Source of the DNA: Devosia sp.
GTDB taxonomy: Bacteria > Pseudomonadota > Alphaproteobacteria > Rhizobiales > Devosiaceae
Direction: 5' to 3'
Assembly (NCBI RefSeq): GCF_024707125.1
Contig: NZ_JANQAH010000009.1
Coordinates: forward strand, 248,001 to 312,000
Length of the DNA: 64,000 nucleotides
Part shown: positions 11,389-19,534 of the stretch, piece after piece
Layout: each line of letters opens with the position of its first letter
Position numbering within the stretch: position 1 is the stretch's first letter
Position numbers and translations under genes: made by a program
The notes under the pieces: model-generated
The model's database searches: none
Told to the model about the DNA's origin: nothing
Seen by the model: the letters and a program-made list of their open reading frames with translations, nothing else

Positions 11389-11851
11389 AATTTCCGGCCA
11401 GTTCGGCGGCGTCAGGTGCCTCGAAAAGTTCGGCCCACTCGCGCAAAGTCGTCACCGGGATGACAAAATGGCCCCCTTCCGCCCCTTCGTTGCGCCCGGT
11501 AATCCGACGCTCCAGCTCCTCGAGCGGCACATGGTCAAACTGCACCCGGCAATCCGCCCCGAGCGCCCGCGCCCGCTGCGCAAAGTCGATCCGCTCGGCC
11601 CGGCTCCAAAAGCCGAAATCGAGAATGACGTCGCCACCACCCGCCAGGATATGGGCCGCGACGTCCCACATGATCGCTTCCACTGTGTTGTGCCGCAGGT
11701 CGTGGTCGGGGTGATGCATGTCGTCGGCAAAAAGCCGCGTCTGCCACTCGTCCGGCGTCAGGCGCAGGGCGCCAGTCTCCGCTGCAAGCGCCTTGGCCCG
11801 CGTCGTCTTGCCCGAACCGGGCAGGCCCACCATCAGCATGAGCAGGGCCAC
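11351..11851 (-). CDS. P-loop kinase-like ATP-binding protein (AAA_33)
   Basis: About 166 residues from GTG 11851, four bases after the stop of the upstream GNAT gene; ATG 11839 is an equally plausible start. The N-terminus holds the Walker A GLPGSGKTT, then DEWQTRLF and the Walker-B-like strand DVILDFGFWSRAER, followed by an arginine-rich lid (ELERRITGRN). This is the pattern of small zeta-toxin/AAA_33 kinases that phosphorylate small molecules; the substrate is unknown. No antitoxin-like partner is adjacent. It is coupled to the acetyltransferase gene upstream. Confidence 0.75.
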   Translation of the reverse strand: MALLMLMVGLPGSGKTTRAKALAAETGALRLTPDEWQTRLFADDMHHPDHDLRHNTVEAIMWDVAAHILAGGGDVILDFGFWSRAERIDFAQRARALGADCRVQFDHVPLEELERRITGRNEGAEGGHFVIPVTTLREWAELFEAPDAAELAGNFSPPAPSSSDSR

Positions 11852-11855
11852 CGCT

Positions 11856-12353
11856 TCAAAGCGCCTTTTGCAGGTGCACGATATCGTGCCAGCGATCGAA
11901 TTTGAGGCCCACCGACTTGTAGTAGCCGACATGCTCGAACCCGAACTTTTCATGGATGGCGATGGAATTGGCCGTATCGGCGGTGATGACGGCCAACATC
12001 TGCTTGAAACCATGTGCTTTCGATTGCACGAGCAATTCGGTCAGCAGCGCCTTGCCCAGACCCTTCCCGGTCTCGGTGGGATCGAGATAGATCAGATCTT
12101 CGCAGGTGAACCGATAGGCGGCGCGGGGGCGATAAAAGCTCGCATAGGCATAGCCCAGCACCTTGCCGGCGCGTTCGGCGATGATGACCGGATGACCCAG
12201 TTTCAAGAGGCCCGCATATTTCTCCGCAATGCCTTCCTCGCCCGGCGCTTCGGTATCGAAGGTGATGGCGGTGTTCTCGACATAGTGGCGATAGATCGCG
12301 GTGATGGCGGGAACATCGGACCAGGCAAACGGGCGGAGGGAAAAATCGGACAT
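11856..12353 (-). CDS. GNAT acetyltransferase, phosphinothricin/methionine-derivative type
   Basis: 165 residues. It has the PAT/MnaT subfamily architecture: RPFAWSDVPAITAIYRHYVENT at the N-terminus, the EDLIYLDPTETGKGLGKALL acetyl-CoA loop, ADTANSIAIHEKFGFEHVGYY, and a C-terminal WHDIVHLQKAL. Members acetylate phosphinothricin-like compounds, methionine sulfone or sulfoximine; the native substrate is not known here. It is divergent in orientation from DUF2794-GNAT and coupled to the downstream kinase gene. Confidence 0.83.
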   Translation of the reverse strand: MSDFSLRPFAWSDVPAITAIYRHYVENTAITFDTEAPGEEGIAEKYAGLLKLGHPVIIAERAGKVLGYAYASFYRPRAAYRFTCEDLIYLDPTETGKGLGKALLTELLVQSKAHGFKQMLAVITADTANSIAIHEKFGFEHVGYYKSVGLKFDRWHDIVHLQKAL

Positions 12354-12363
12354 GGCGGCTTAC

Positions 12364-12400
12364 AAAGGAAAAGGACCGCAGCCTTTGTAAGCTGCGGTCC
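12364..12400 (-). terminator. Rho-independent terminator after the Bax-inhibitor-like gene
   Basis: On the minus strand a perfect 10-bp stem GGACCGCAGC / GCTGCGGTCC (12400-12391 with 12382-12373) with an 8-nt loop is followed by TTTTCCTTTG. It lies 52 nt past the stop of the upstream membrane-protein gene. Confidence 0.88.
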
Positions 12401-12451
12401 GAATATCAGTCCAACCAAATTCCTTGATTCCTGGATCAAGGAACCTGCTGA

Positions 12452-13177
12452 TTACTCGCGATTGCCGAACAGGCGCAGGAGCATCAGGAACAGGTTGATG
12501 AAGTCCATGTAGAGCGACAGGGCGCCCATAATGGCATTCTTGGCCATGACGTCGGCGCCATAGGCGTCCGAATAGCTTTCCTTGATCTTCTGCGTGTCAT
12601 AGGCGGTGAGACCGGTGAAGATCAGCACGCCGACGACCGAGATGATGAAATCCATCATCGAGGACTGCATGAAGATATTGACGATCGAGGCGATGATGAT
12701 GCCGATCAGGCCCATCATCAGGAAGTTGCCCATGCCGGTCAGGTCGCGCTTGGTGGTGTAGCCGTAAAGGCTCATCGCGCCGAAGGTAGCGGCGGTGATG
12801 AAGAACACCTTGGCGATCGAGGCGCCGGTATAGACGAGGAAGATCGACGACAGCGACAGGCCCATGACGGCGGCAAAGGCCCAGAAAATGGCCTGTGCGG
12901 CGCCAACGGAGAGCTTGTTGATGCCAAAGCTCAGCACCAGCACGAAAGCCAGCGGGGAGAGCATGATCACCCAGGCAAGCGGGCTTGCATAAAGCAGCTC
13001 GGCATTCGCCTGGCTCGACATGGCCCACTGGCTGGTGAAATAGGCCACAAGGCCGGTTACCACGAGGCCAAGGCCCATGTAATTGTAGACGCGCAGCATA
13101 TAGCTGCGAAGGCCCTCGTCGATGGCCAAGGCCGAGCCGGCCCGCGCACCGAGGGTCTGACGGTCATATTCAGCCAT
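12452..13177 (-). CDS. Bax inhibitor-1/YccA family membrane protein
   Basis: 241 residues with seven predicted transmembrane helices. Family features are the N-terminal LRSYMLRVYNYMGLGLVVTG, the central SLSSIFLVYTG, and the C-terminal TGLTAYDTQKIKESY followed by SLYMDFINLFLMLLRLFG, the typical BI-1 end. Bacterial BI-1/YccA proteins are inner-membrane pH- or calcium-responsive channels or FtsH modulators; which applies here is unknown. It is monocistronic, with its own terminator. Confidence 0.92.
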   Translation of the reverse strand: MAEYDRQTLGARAGSALAIDEGLRSYMLRVYNYMGLGLVVTGLVAYFTSQWAMSSQANAELLYASPLAWVIMLSPLAFVLVLSFGINKLSVGAAQAIFWAFAAVMGLSLSSIFLVYTGASIAKVFFITAATFGAMSLYGYTTKRDLTGMGNFLMMGLIGIIIASIVNIFMQSSMMDFIISVVGVLIFTGLTAYDTQKIKESYSDAYGADVMAKNAIMGALSLYMDFINLFLMLLRLFGNRE

Positions 13178-13483
13178 TCTAATTCCCTTTCCCTTGGAAA
13201 ATCGCGGTCGATATCACCGCCGGGGGCAATTGGCTTTTGCCACTTGAGTGCAAATATGGATTCGGACCTGTTGATTTACAAGGCGAAACGGAACGTTGCG
13301 ACATCTGTGACTGGCCAGATGACCCGATTGTGTTAGGCTCCAGAGCATGTTCCCCGAAAGCGGGTATCGGTTTCGGGACAAGGACATGCGTAAAAACAAG
13401 GAGCTAAAGCGCCGGAAGCGAATCCTTGAGATCGCGACGCGCTTTTGCGCAAGATTCCATCGCTCCTGCCTGGGAGACCTGCC
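13178..13483. other. Intergenic region between divergent BI-1-like gene and thpR
   Basis: 306 nt between the two divergent starts. Its right half holds a mosaic repeat (13341-13412), listed separately. The left half presumably contains the promoters of both genes, but no sure -35/-10 pair was found. No conserved coding frame is seen. Confidence 0.6.
13341..13412. repeat. Rhizobial-style intergenic mosaic palindrome, copy 1
   Basis: The stretch starting AGAGCATGTTCCCCGAAAG, with the imperfect palindrome CGAAAGCGGGTATCGGTTTCGG, then GACATGCGTAAAAAC and GAGCTAAAGCG, matches the form of the palindromic intergenic element common in Hyphomicrobiales genomes. A related, diverged copy is at 29324-29380. 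Confidence 0.7.
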
Positions 13484-14023
13484 ATGCCCCGGCTTTTTAC
13501 CGGCCTCGAAATCCCCTCCGACATCGGCTTTGCCCTGTCGCTGAAGCGCGGCGGCCTCAATGGCGCGCGCTGGATCGAACCGGAAAACTATCACATTACA
13601 TTGAGGTTCATCGGCGATGTCGACAAGCAGACCGCCAATGAGGTCGTGGATAATCTCGACTATCTCAGCGAAAGCCTGAGCTTTCCGATCCGGCTCACCC
13701 ATCTTGGGACTTTTGGCGGCGACAAGCCACGCGCCCTCTATGCCGGGGTCGAGCCGAGCGAAGCGCTCAACCGTCTGCAATCAGCCCATGAGCGCATGTT
13801 GCAGCGCGCCGGCCTGCCCCCCGACGGGCGCAAGTTCGTCCCCCATGTCAGCCTCGCGCGGTTGCGCGGTACGGCCGCCGAAGATGTGGCCCGCTTTATT
13901 GCCGAAGCAGGCCGCTTCGAACCCCTGAGCTTTTCGGTGCCCCGCTTCGCGCTCTTTTCGAGCCGGGATTCGGTGGGTGGCGGCCCCTATGTGGTGGAAG
14001 AGACCTATCCCCTCGCCGCCTGA
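13484..14023 (+). CDS. thpR: RNA 2',3'-cyclic phosphodiesterase (2'-5' RNA ligase family)
   Basis: 179 residues from ATG 13484, with GGGAGA six bases upstream. The two catalytic HxT/S-x motifs of the 2H phosphoesterase family are present: His37 in YHITLRFIGD and His121 in PHVSLARL. ThpR hydrolyses 2',3'-cyclic phosphates on RNA ends and can join 2'-5' tRNA halves in vitro. Length and the N-terminal PRLFTGLEIP are normal for the family. Confidence 0.92.
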   Translation: MPRLFTGLEIPSDIGFALSLKRGGLNGARWIEPENYHITLRFIGDVDKQTANEVVDNLDYLSESLSFPIRLTHLGTFGGDKPRALYAGVEPSEALNRLQSAHERMLQRAGLPPDGRKFVPHVSLARLRGTAAEDVARFIAEAGRFEPLSFSVPRFALFSSRDSVGGGPYVVEETYPLAA

Positions 14024-14242
14024 AGCCGCTTCTGCTCACGCAAGCGTTAGCCTCGTTTTAACCGTTCGGGTTCAAAGCGGGGCTTCGTGCCGCGCACCTG
14101 CCAAATTGCCGCCGCCTTTGCCGAGCATTTGAGGCAAAAGCGGTGCATGACGGCCCCGCTTGACAGCTTGGTAACCATGTTTGCGGCATGCTGGGCGGAC
14201 GCATCCCCCGCGGACTGGCAGCGAAAAGAGGAAGAATTGGCA

Positions 14243-14764
14243 ATGAAGACAAAGACCGGTGGTCTCGTTTTTGGACTCGCGGTAACTGCCCTTGTAACTT
14301 TTGCAGCGGCCGCCCAGGCGCAGCAAGCCACCGAACTGGGCTCGTTCAACGCCTGGAGCGCCTGGCAGGCAACCGATGCCAGCGGCCAGATCTGCTACAT
14401 TTCGGCCACCCCGACGAAGTCGGAACCCGCGGGCGCCAATCGCGACCCGATCCACTTCATGATCATCCATCGCAAGGGCCTCGGCACCAAGAACGAAGTC
14501 CAGACCCTGATCGGCTACCCGTTCAATGCGACCGCGGCCAATGCCAGCGCCTCGGTGGACGGAAAGTCCTATCCCATGGTCACCGAAGGTTCGGCCGCCT
14601 GGCTCGCCTCCACCGGCGACGAAGCAGGCTTCGTTTCCGCCTTCAAGGCCGGCAGCCAGCTCTTGATCAAGGGCACATCGCAGCGCGGTACCAATACCAC
14701 CGACACCTATTCGTTGTCCGGTGCCACCGCCGCGATGAACGCCATCGACGCCGCCTGCAAGTGA
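14243..14764 (+). CDS. Invasion-associated locus B (IalB) family protein, paralog 1
   Basis: 173 residues. A signal peptide (about residues 1-28, ending AAAAQAQ) precedes the IalB domain: FNAWSAWQATDASGQICYI, HFMIIHRKG, NEVQTLIGYPF, VDGKSYPM, and the C-terminal TDTYSLSGATAAMNAIDAAC. The domain begins and ends with a cysteine, probably disulfide-bonded in the periplasm. IalB relatives were named from Bartonella invasion, but most alphaproteobacterial members have no known role. A TTGACA hexamer lies at 14160-14165. A paralog follows 87 nt downstream. Confidence 0.85.
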   Translation: MKTKTGGLVFGLAVTALVTFAAAAQAQQATELGSFNAWSAWQATDASGQICYISATPTKSEPAGANRDPIHFMIIHRKGLGTKNEVQTLIGYPFNATAANASASVDGKSYPMVTEGSAAWLASTGDEAGFVSAFKAGSQLLIKGTSQRGTNTTDTYSLSGATAAMNAIDAACK

Positions 14765-14851
14765 TTTGGGCTTTGCCCACTCCTGCATTTAGACCATAAA
14801 GGGCGCCGGGCTTTGGCCCGCTGCCCATCCTACCCCGCGAGTTTCCCATCC

Positions 14852-15352
14852 ATGACCCTTGGAAAAAAATCCGCTCTCGCCCTCGCCCTGGTTCTTGCCA
14901 CCGCGCTTCCGGCGCTGGCGCAGTCGGCACGGGTGCTGGGGGATTTCCGGGACTGGTCGAGCTACGCGGCTGACGACGGTTCGGGCACGATCTGCTTTGC
15001 CATGACCAAGCCCAAGACCTCGGACCCGGCAGCCGAAGGCCAGGGCTATCTCTACATCACCAATCGCCCCGGCGAGGATGTCGTCAGCGAGATCAATATC
15101 GTGGCCGGCTACACGTTCCAGACCGGCTCGGTCGCGACGATCAGCGTCGGCGGCCAGAGCTTTGCTCTCTTCACCCAGGGCGATGCCGCCTGGCTCGACG
15201 ATTCCGGCCAGTCCGCCGCGCTCGCCGCCGCCATCCGCGCCGGATCTGCGCTGACCGTACAGGGCGTCAACGCCGCCGGCACCCAGGTGATCCAGAACTA
15301 TTCGCTCTCGGGCGCCACCGCCGCACAGCAGGCCATCGGCGCCGAGTGCTGA
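14852..15352 (+). CDS. IalB family protein, paralog 2
   Basis: 166 residues from ATG 14852. A signal peptide (LALALVLATALPALA) is followed by the same IalB layout as the upstream gene: FRDWSSYAADDGSGTICF, YLYITNRPGED, SEINIVAGYTF, SVGGQSFALFTQG, and NYSLSGATAAQQAIGAEC. The two proteins are clearly homologous but diverged, which implies an old tandem duplication. The function is as uncertain as for the first copy. Confidence 0.83.
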   Translation: MTLGKKSALALALVLATALPALAQSARVLGDFRDWSSYAADDGSGTICFAMTKPKTSDPAAEGQGYLYITNRPGEDVVSEINIVAGYTFQTGSVATISVGGQSFALFTQGDAAWLDDSGQSAALAAAIRAGSALTVQGVNAAGTQVIQNYSLSGATAAQQAIGAEC

Positions 15353-15789
15353 TCGGCCGCCATCCGGCGCGCCAACTTATCCAGCTTATCCCCGCCCCCT
15401 CCATCCCGTCATAAAATCAAAAAATTCCCCGCACGGGACGGAGTCGAGACGGACGGCTGCGTGGGATGCTGAGCGCACGGGACCGTTCCCGTGTGGGTTC
15501 GGGGGCTGGCCGCATGCGACGAGCGATCAAGTGCCGCTAAAAGTCTTGTCCAAAAAATCAGCGCCCCGAGGCGGCTTCGTCTCGCTACTAAAACATTCAG
15601 GGGCGAAGGCGCCTCGGGGTCCGTTCCAATTACAAAAAACCTGACGCGGAGACGCGGGCAGGACAAAGTGCTGGGCACCGCGCCCTGCACTCTTCGCAAA
15701 GCCGCCTCCCGCGGGCGTGACTTTGTGTTTTTCGCTCCCATATGCTATTGGCCGCGGACTTCCCGCATTTCTGACCTTTTTGAGCCGCC
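15353..15789. other. Intergenic region dominated by repeat copy A
   Basis: 437 nt between the IalB pair and rlmN. A hairpin-rich repeat (15385-15662) fills most of it. The remaining 127 nt before rlmN presumably hold its promoter. Open frames across the repeat are rejected as coding (see the rejected list). Confidence 0.6.
15385..15662 (+). repeat. Hairpin-rich intergenic repeat, copy A (278 nt)
   Basis: Nearly identical in inverted orientation to 25495-25848. It starts CTTATCCCCGCCCCCTCCA and ends GACGCGGAGACGCGGGCAGG. Inside are a CACGGGA-CCGT-TCCCGTG hairpin (15476-15493) and a long hairpin with arms CCCCGAGGCG (from 15564) and CGCCTCGGGG (to 15619). Copy A lacks about 80 nt present in copy B. 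It carries no plausible protein, so it looks like a non-coding, possibly mobile, element. Confidence 0.8.
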
Positions 15790-16998
15790 ATGAGCATCGC
15801 GCTAAACCTCGACCATTCGACCGCCATCCGCCCTCAGGCGGCCGCACGGCCGTCGCTGATCGGCCTTTCCAAGGCGCAGCTCGCCGAAGCGCTCGTCGCC
15901 AATGACGTGGTGGGCGAAAAGGAAGGCCGCATGCGCTCGAGCCAGCTCTGGAACTGGCTCTATGTGAATGGCGTCACCGATTTCGACCGCATGACCAATG
16001 TGGCCAAGCCTGTGCGCCAGAAGCTGGCCGACACGTTTATTCTCGATCGCCCCGAAATCGTCACCGAACAGGTTTCCGTCGACGGCACCCGCAAGTGGCT
16101 CTTCCGCTTTCGCGATCCGCAGAACCCAAACTTTCCGGCCGTGGAAGTCGAAACCGTCTACATCCCCGAAAGTGACCGCGGCACGCTTTGTGTCTCGTCC
16201 CAAGTGGGCTGCACGCTGACCTGCTCCTTCTGCCACACCGGCACGCAGAAGCTGGTGCGCAACCTGACCGCAGGCGAAATCCTGGGCCAGATCCTCATGG
16301 CGCGCGAGCGTCTGGGTGATTTCCCCGGCGGTTCGCGCCCCGATGACGGTGGCCTTGTGCCGGGCGGCGAGAGCCGCGCCATCACCAATATCGTGATGAT
16401 GGGCATGGGCGAGCCTCTCTACAATTTTGACAACGTCAAGCAGGCCCTGCTTATCGCTTCCGCTGGCGACGGCATGTCGATTTCCAAGCGCCGCATCACG
16501 CTCTCGACCTCGGGCGTCGTGCCCTATATCGGCCCGACCGGCAGCGAGATCGACGTCATGCTGGCTATTTCGCTCCACGCCGTACGCGACGACCTGCGCG
16601 ACGTCTTGGTGCCGATCAACAAGAAGTGGCCGCTCAAGGAGCTGCTGGAAGCCTGCCGTAACTATCCCGGCCTTTCCAACGCCCGCCGCATTACCTTTGA
16701 ATATGTGATGCTCGACGGCATCAACGATTCCGATGCCGAAGCCAAGGAACTGGTGCGGCTGCTGGCCGGCATCCCCGCCAAGATCAATTTGATCCCGTTC
16801 AACCCCTGGCCGGGTTCGAACTACGGCACTTCGCCCTCGAGCCGCATCGAGCGCTTTGCCGATATCGTCAACCGCGCAGGCTATGCCTCCCCCGTCCGCA
16901 CCCCGCGCGGCCGCGACATTTTTGCCGCCTGCGGCCAGCTCAAGAGCGAGAGCGAACGCCTTTCCAAGAAGGATCGTGACGCCCTCGCCGGCGTCTGA
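15790..16998 (+). CDS. rlmN: 23S rRNA/tRNA (adenine C2) methyltransferase RlmN
   Basis: 402 residues. A radical-SAM enzyme that methylates C2 of A2503 in 23S rRNA and A37 in several tRNAs. The cluster cysteines are in CTLTCSFC (Cys141, Cys145, Cys148), the SAM-binding GMGEPLYN follows, and the methyl-carrying C-terminal cysteine is in [10 protein letters not shown]. The N-terminal accessory helical domain ([14 protein letters not shown], with [13 protein letters not shown]) is present. Its TGA overlaps the ATG of the following HNH gene. Confidence 0.97.
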   Translation: MSIALNLDHSTAIRPQAAARPSLIGLSKAQLAEALVANDVVGEKEGRMRSSQLWNWLYVNGVTDFDRMTNVAKPVRQKLADTFILDRPEIVTEQVSVDGTRKWLFRFRDPQNPNFPAVEVETVYIPESDRGTLCVSSQVGCTLTCSFCHTGTQKLVRNLTAGEILGQILMARERLGDFPGGSRPDDGGLVPGGESRAITNIVMMGMGEPLYNFDNVKQALLIASAGDGMSISKRRITLSTSGVVPYIGPTGSEIDVMLAISLHAVRDDLRDVLVPINKKWPLKELLEACRNYPGLSNARRITFEYVMLDGINDSDAEAKELVRLLAGIPAKINLIPFNPWPGSNYGTSPSSRIERFADIVNRAGYASPVRTPRGRDIFAACGQLKSESERLSKKDRDALAGV

Positions 16999-17372
16999 TG
17001 AAACCTTCGGCGCGGCGCGTCGAACAAGCCATCGCTGCCGTCGAGGCAGCGGCGGCCCGGCGCGCTCCGTCCACCTGCCCGCTTTGCGGCAGACCCATTC
17101 CCCCCGACGCCAAATCCAGCCGCCACCACCTGACGCCCCGCCTCAAGGGCGGCACGCATATGGGCACGGTGCGCCTCCACCAGATCTGCCACAGCGCCAT
17201 TCATGCCCGGTTTTCGGAAACCGAGCTGGCTAAGCGTTTAGCAGACGTCGAAAGCCTCAAGGCCGATCCGGAGATTTCTGCTTTCATCGCCTGGGTACAA
17301 ACCAAGCCTCCCGGCTTCCATGCACCGACGCGTATGACAAAGGAACGGCGGGAATCCAGAAAGGAGCGCTAG
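16998..17372 (+). CDS. HNH-motif protein
   Basis: 124 residues. A zinc pair CPLC at about residues 32-35, the HNH-type core SRHHLTPRLKGG and a second metal/nucleophile part HQICHSAIHARFS match the small HNH family found across alphaproteobacteria. The ATG begins at the last base of the rlmN stop (TGATG), so it is translationally coupled to rlmN. HNH folds usually cut nucleic acids; no target is known, and no restriction-modification partner is nearby. Confidence 0.82.
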   Translation: MKPSARRVEQAIAAVEAAAARRAPSTCPLCGRPIPPDAKSSRHHLTPRLKGGTHMGTVRLHQICHSAIHARFSETELAKRLADVESLKADPEISAFIAWVQTKPPGFHAPTRMTKERRESRKER

Positions 17373-17375
17373 GCG

Positions 17376-18224
17376 CTATTCCCCCGCCACCCAGTCAATC
17401 GTCCAGCGCCCCCTGCCCTCGTCGCTCAGCACATCAGAAAGCACGGGCATCAGCACGCGCATTTCTTCTTCGAGCACGAAGGGCGGATTGATGACGATCA
17501 TGCCGGTGCCATGGAGGCGCGGCGGGAGCGATGCTGCGCGAATCTTCAGCTCGAGCCGCAGGATTTTGGGGATGCCTGCTTCCGCGAGCATGTCGACGAA
17601 ATCGGCGACGTGCTCGGGGTCCTTGATCGGATACCACAGGGCATAGAGCCCGGTCGGCCAACGCTTGTGAGCCTTGATCAGGTTCTGCGCCATGCGCTCG
17701 AATTCATTCCGCTCCTCGAAGGGCGGATCGATGAGGACAAGACCGCGCTTTTCCTTGGGCGACAGATGCGTGCCGAGGGCCTGCCAGCCATCGACATGGG
17801 TGACGCGAACCTGAAAATCGCCGGCAAAATTTTCGCGCAGGGCTTCGACATCGACCGGATGCAGTTCCAACGCCATCAGCCGATCCTGCTGGCGCAGCAG
17901 GTGGCGCGTGATCAGCGGCGAGCCGGGATAGAATCGCAGATTTCCATCAGGATTCTGCGCGCGAACCGCGCCGAGATAGGGCGCCAAAAGGTCCTGAGCC
18001 GGCTGGGGCAGACCGCGATCAATCAGGCGACCGATGCCATCAAACCATTCCCCGGTCTTTTCCGCCTTGTCGCCCTTGAGATCATAAAGCCCGACACCGG
18101 CATGGGTATCAATGACGCGAAAAGGCGCATCCTTTCGCATCAAGTAGGTGAGAATGCGGGTGAGAATGGTGTGCTTGACCACATCGGCAAAATTGCCGGC
18201 GTGGAAGACGTGACGATAGTTCAT
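17376..18224 (-). CDS. rlmJ: 23S rRNA (adenine(2030)-N6)-methyltransferase RlmJ
   Basis: 282 residues from ATG 18222-18224, where the RlmJ family begins (MNYRHVFHAGNFADVVKH). The SAM site is in DTHAGVGLYDL, and the N6-adenine methyltransferase catalytic motif DPPF is in VLIDPPFEERNE. RlmJ methylates N6 of A2030 in 23S rRNA. Its start overlaps the stop of the LysE-family exporter upstream (TGATG). It is convergent with the HNH gene, three bases apart. Confidence 0.95.
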   Translation of the reverse strand: MNYRHVFHAGNFADVVKHTILTRILTYLMRKDAPFRVIDTHAGVGLYDLKGDKAEKTGEWFDGIGRLIDRGLPQPAQDLLAPYLGAVRAQNPDGNLRFYPGSPLITRHLLRQQDRLMALELHPVDVEALRENFAGDFQVRVTHVDGWQALGTHLSPKEKRGLVLIDPPFEERNEFERMAQNLIKAHKRWPTGLYALWYPIKDPEHVADFVDMLAEAGIPKILRLELKIRAASLPPRLHGTGMIVINPPFVLEEEMRVLMPVLSDVLSDEGRGRWTIDWVAGE

Positions 18225-18871
18225 CAGTGGCGCGCCTGTGCCGTGAGAATAGTGGCGGCAAAGGCAGTGAAGATTGCCGCAAAGCTCCAGTTCAGAATGC
18301 GCTCGACCCATTTGCTGCGCTTGAATGCGGCTGCGAGCCAGTCGGCCGCCAGCACCGTAATGAGCCCGAGCGGGATCGACAGCAGCACGAATTCAAAGCC
18401 GAGGAAGAACAGCTTCGAGGTCGCACCGGGATCATGCGCATCGACGAATTGCGGCAGGAAGGTCACGAAGAACAAAACGACCTTGGGATTGAGCAAGTTG
18501 ATGCCAAGGCCAGTTGCAAAACTCTGGCGCACTGTCGGCGGCTTCTTGGCCGCCTCGGCGATCCGCAGCCCACCGCCATGCACGATGGCCTGATAGGCCA
18601 GCCACAGCAGATAAAGCGCGCCGACGATTTTTAGCGCCAGGAAGAGGGGCGGCGCCGCAATGATCAGCACCGAAATGCCGAACGCCACGAGGGTCGTGTG
18701 CACCAGAATACCGGCCATGGCACCGAGCATGGCCGCTACGCCATGGGCACGGCCATAATTGATGGCGCGGCTCAGTTGCAGCGCCATATCGGGGCCGGGC
18801 GTGATGGCGAGTATCACAGTCGCCAGCGCAAAAGCCAAAATTACGGGCAGGTCAGGAACGAAGGCGGACAT
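18224..18871 (-). CDS. LysE/RhtB family amino acid exporter
   Basis: 215 residues with about six transmembrane helices. The RhtB-branch signatures are ITPGPDMALQLSRAINYG near the N-terminus and GLGINLLNPKVVLFFVTFLPQF in the centre. Members export homoserine, threonine, leucine or similar amino acids. The divergently placed Lrp-like gene is not its neighbour by promoter (both are minus strand, Lrp upstream), but Lrp proteins often control such exporters, so a functional link is possible. The substrate is unknown. Confidence 0.88.
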   Translation of the reverse strand: MSAFVPDLPVILAFALATVILAITPGPDMALQLSRAINYGRAHGVAAMLGAMAGILVHTTLVAFGISVLIIAAPPLFLALKIVGALYLLWLAYQAIVHGGGLRIAEAAKKPPTVRQSFATGLGINLLNPKVVLFFVTFLPQFVDAHDPGATSKLFFLGFEFVLLSIPLGLITVLAADWLAAAFKRSKWVERILNWSFAAIFTAFAATILTAQARH

Positions 18872-18940
18872 GGCTTGTTTGGCCTTGAGGCAGCGGAGTG
18901 TTGGACCGGTATCGCACTAACGCGGCGTGCTGAACAGGCT

Positions 18941-19408
18941 TCAACCCAGTGGCAGCTCAAAACTGCGCTTGATCGTCTCCATCGGCACATCCGTCTTGAC
19001 GCTCTGCACGCTGGGAATGCGCATGAGATAGTCCGACTGGAACCGCCAATAGGCGTGAAGGTCGGTCGTAACGATGCGCATGATCGCGTCACACTCCCCC
19101 GTCGTCAGGTAGCACTCTGCGACTTCCGGATATTTTCGTACGGTTTCGGCGAACTGGTTCGTTGTCTCAGCATCCTGGGTTTTGAACCAGATGCGCGCAA
19201 AAACCGTCAGCCCCAGGCCCAATTTCTGCCCATTGAGCACGGCAACATACTGGTCGATGACGCCATTTTCCTCGAGCAGTTTTACCCGGCGAAGGCAGGG
19301 GGACGGCGACAACCCGACCTCATTGGCCAATTCCACATTGGACATGCGGCCATTGCGCTGCAATGCTTTCAAAATGCGGCGGTCGATGGCGTCAAGCATT
19401 TCTGGCAT
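18941..19408 (-). CDS. Lrp/AsnC family transcriptional regulator
   Basis: 155 residues from ATG 19406-19408 (MPEMLDAIDRRIL); a longer start would extend into the promoter. The N-terminal helix-turn-helix contains LDAIDRRILKALQRNGRM and LANEVGLSPSPCLRRVKLLEE. The C-terminal RAM/ligand-binding domain contains PEVAECYLTTGECDAIMRI. Such regulators sense amino acids. It lies 69 nt upstream of a LysE-type exporter on the same strand and is divergent from argG, both plausible targets. Confidence 0.9.
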   Translation of the reverse strand: MPEMLDAIDRRILKALQRNGRMSNVELANEVGLSPSPCLRRVKLLEENGVIDQYVAVLNGQKLGLGLTVFARIWFKTQDAETTNQFAETVRKYPEVAECYLTTGECDAIMRIVTTDLHAYWRFQSDYLMRIPSVQSVKTDVPMETIKRSFELPLG

Positions 19409-19534
19409 TTTTCGCAGCCGCCCATCTAAGAATTGGCATAATCTGCCAGAAAATGACAAAAACTTGCGATGATCGCAAGATTATTGCGCACATGGCGGCC
19501 TATCCTGTCACCATAAAGATCTTGGGACGACATC

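Noticed and set aside
15409..15741. Minus-strand 110-codon frame inside repeat copy A, with a similar stretch in copy B
   Set aside because: The shared amino acid string (around LDRSSHAASPRTHTGT) only reflects the repeated DNA. Frames differ in length and ends between copies, and hairpins explain the conservation better.
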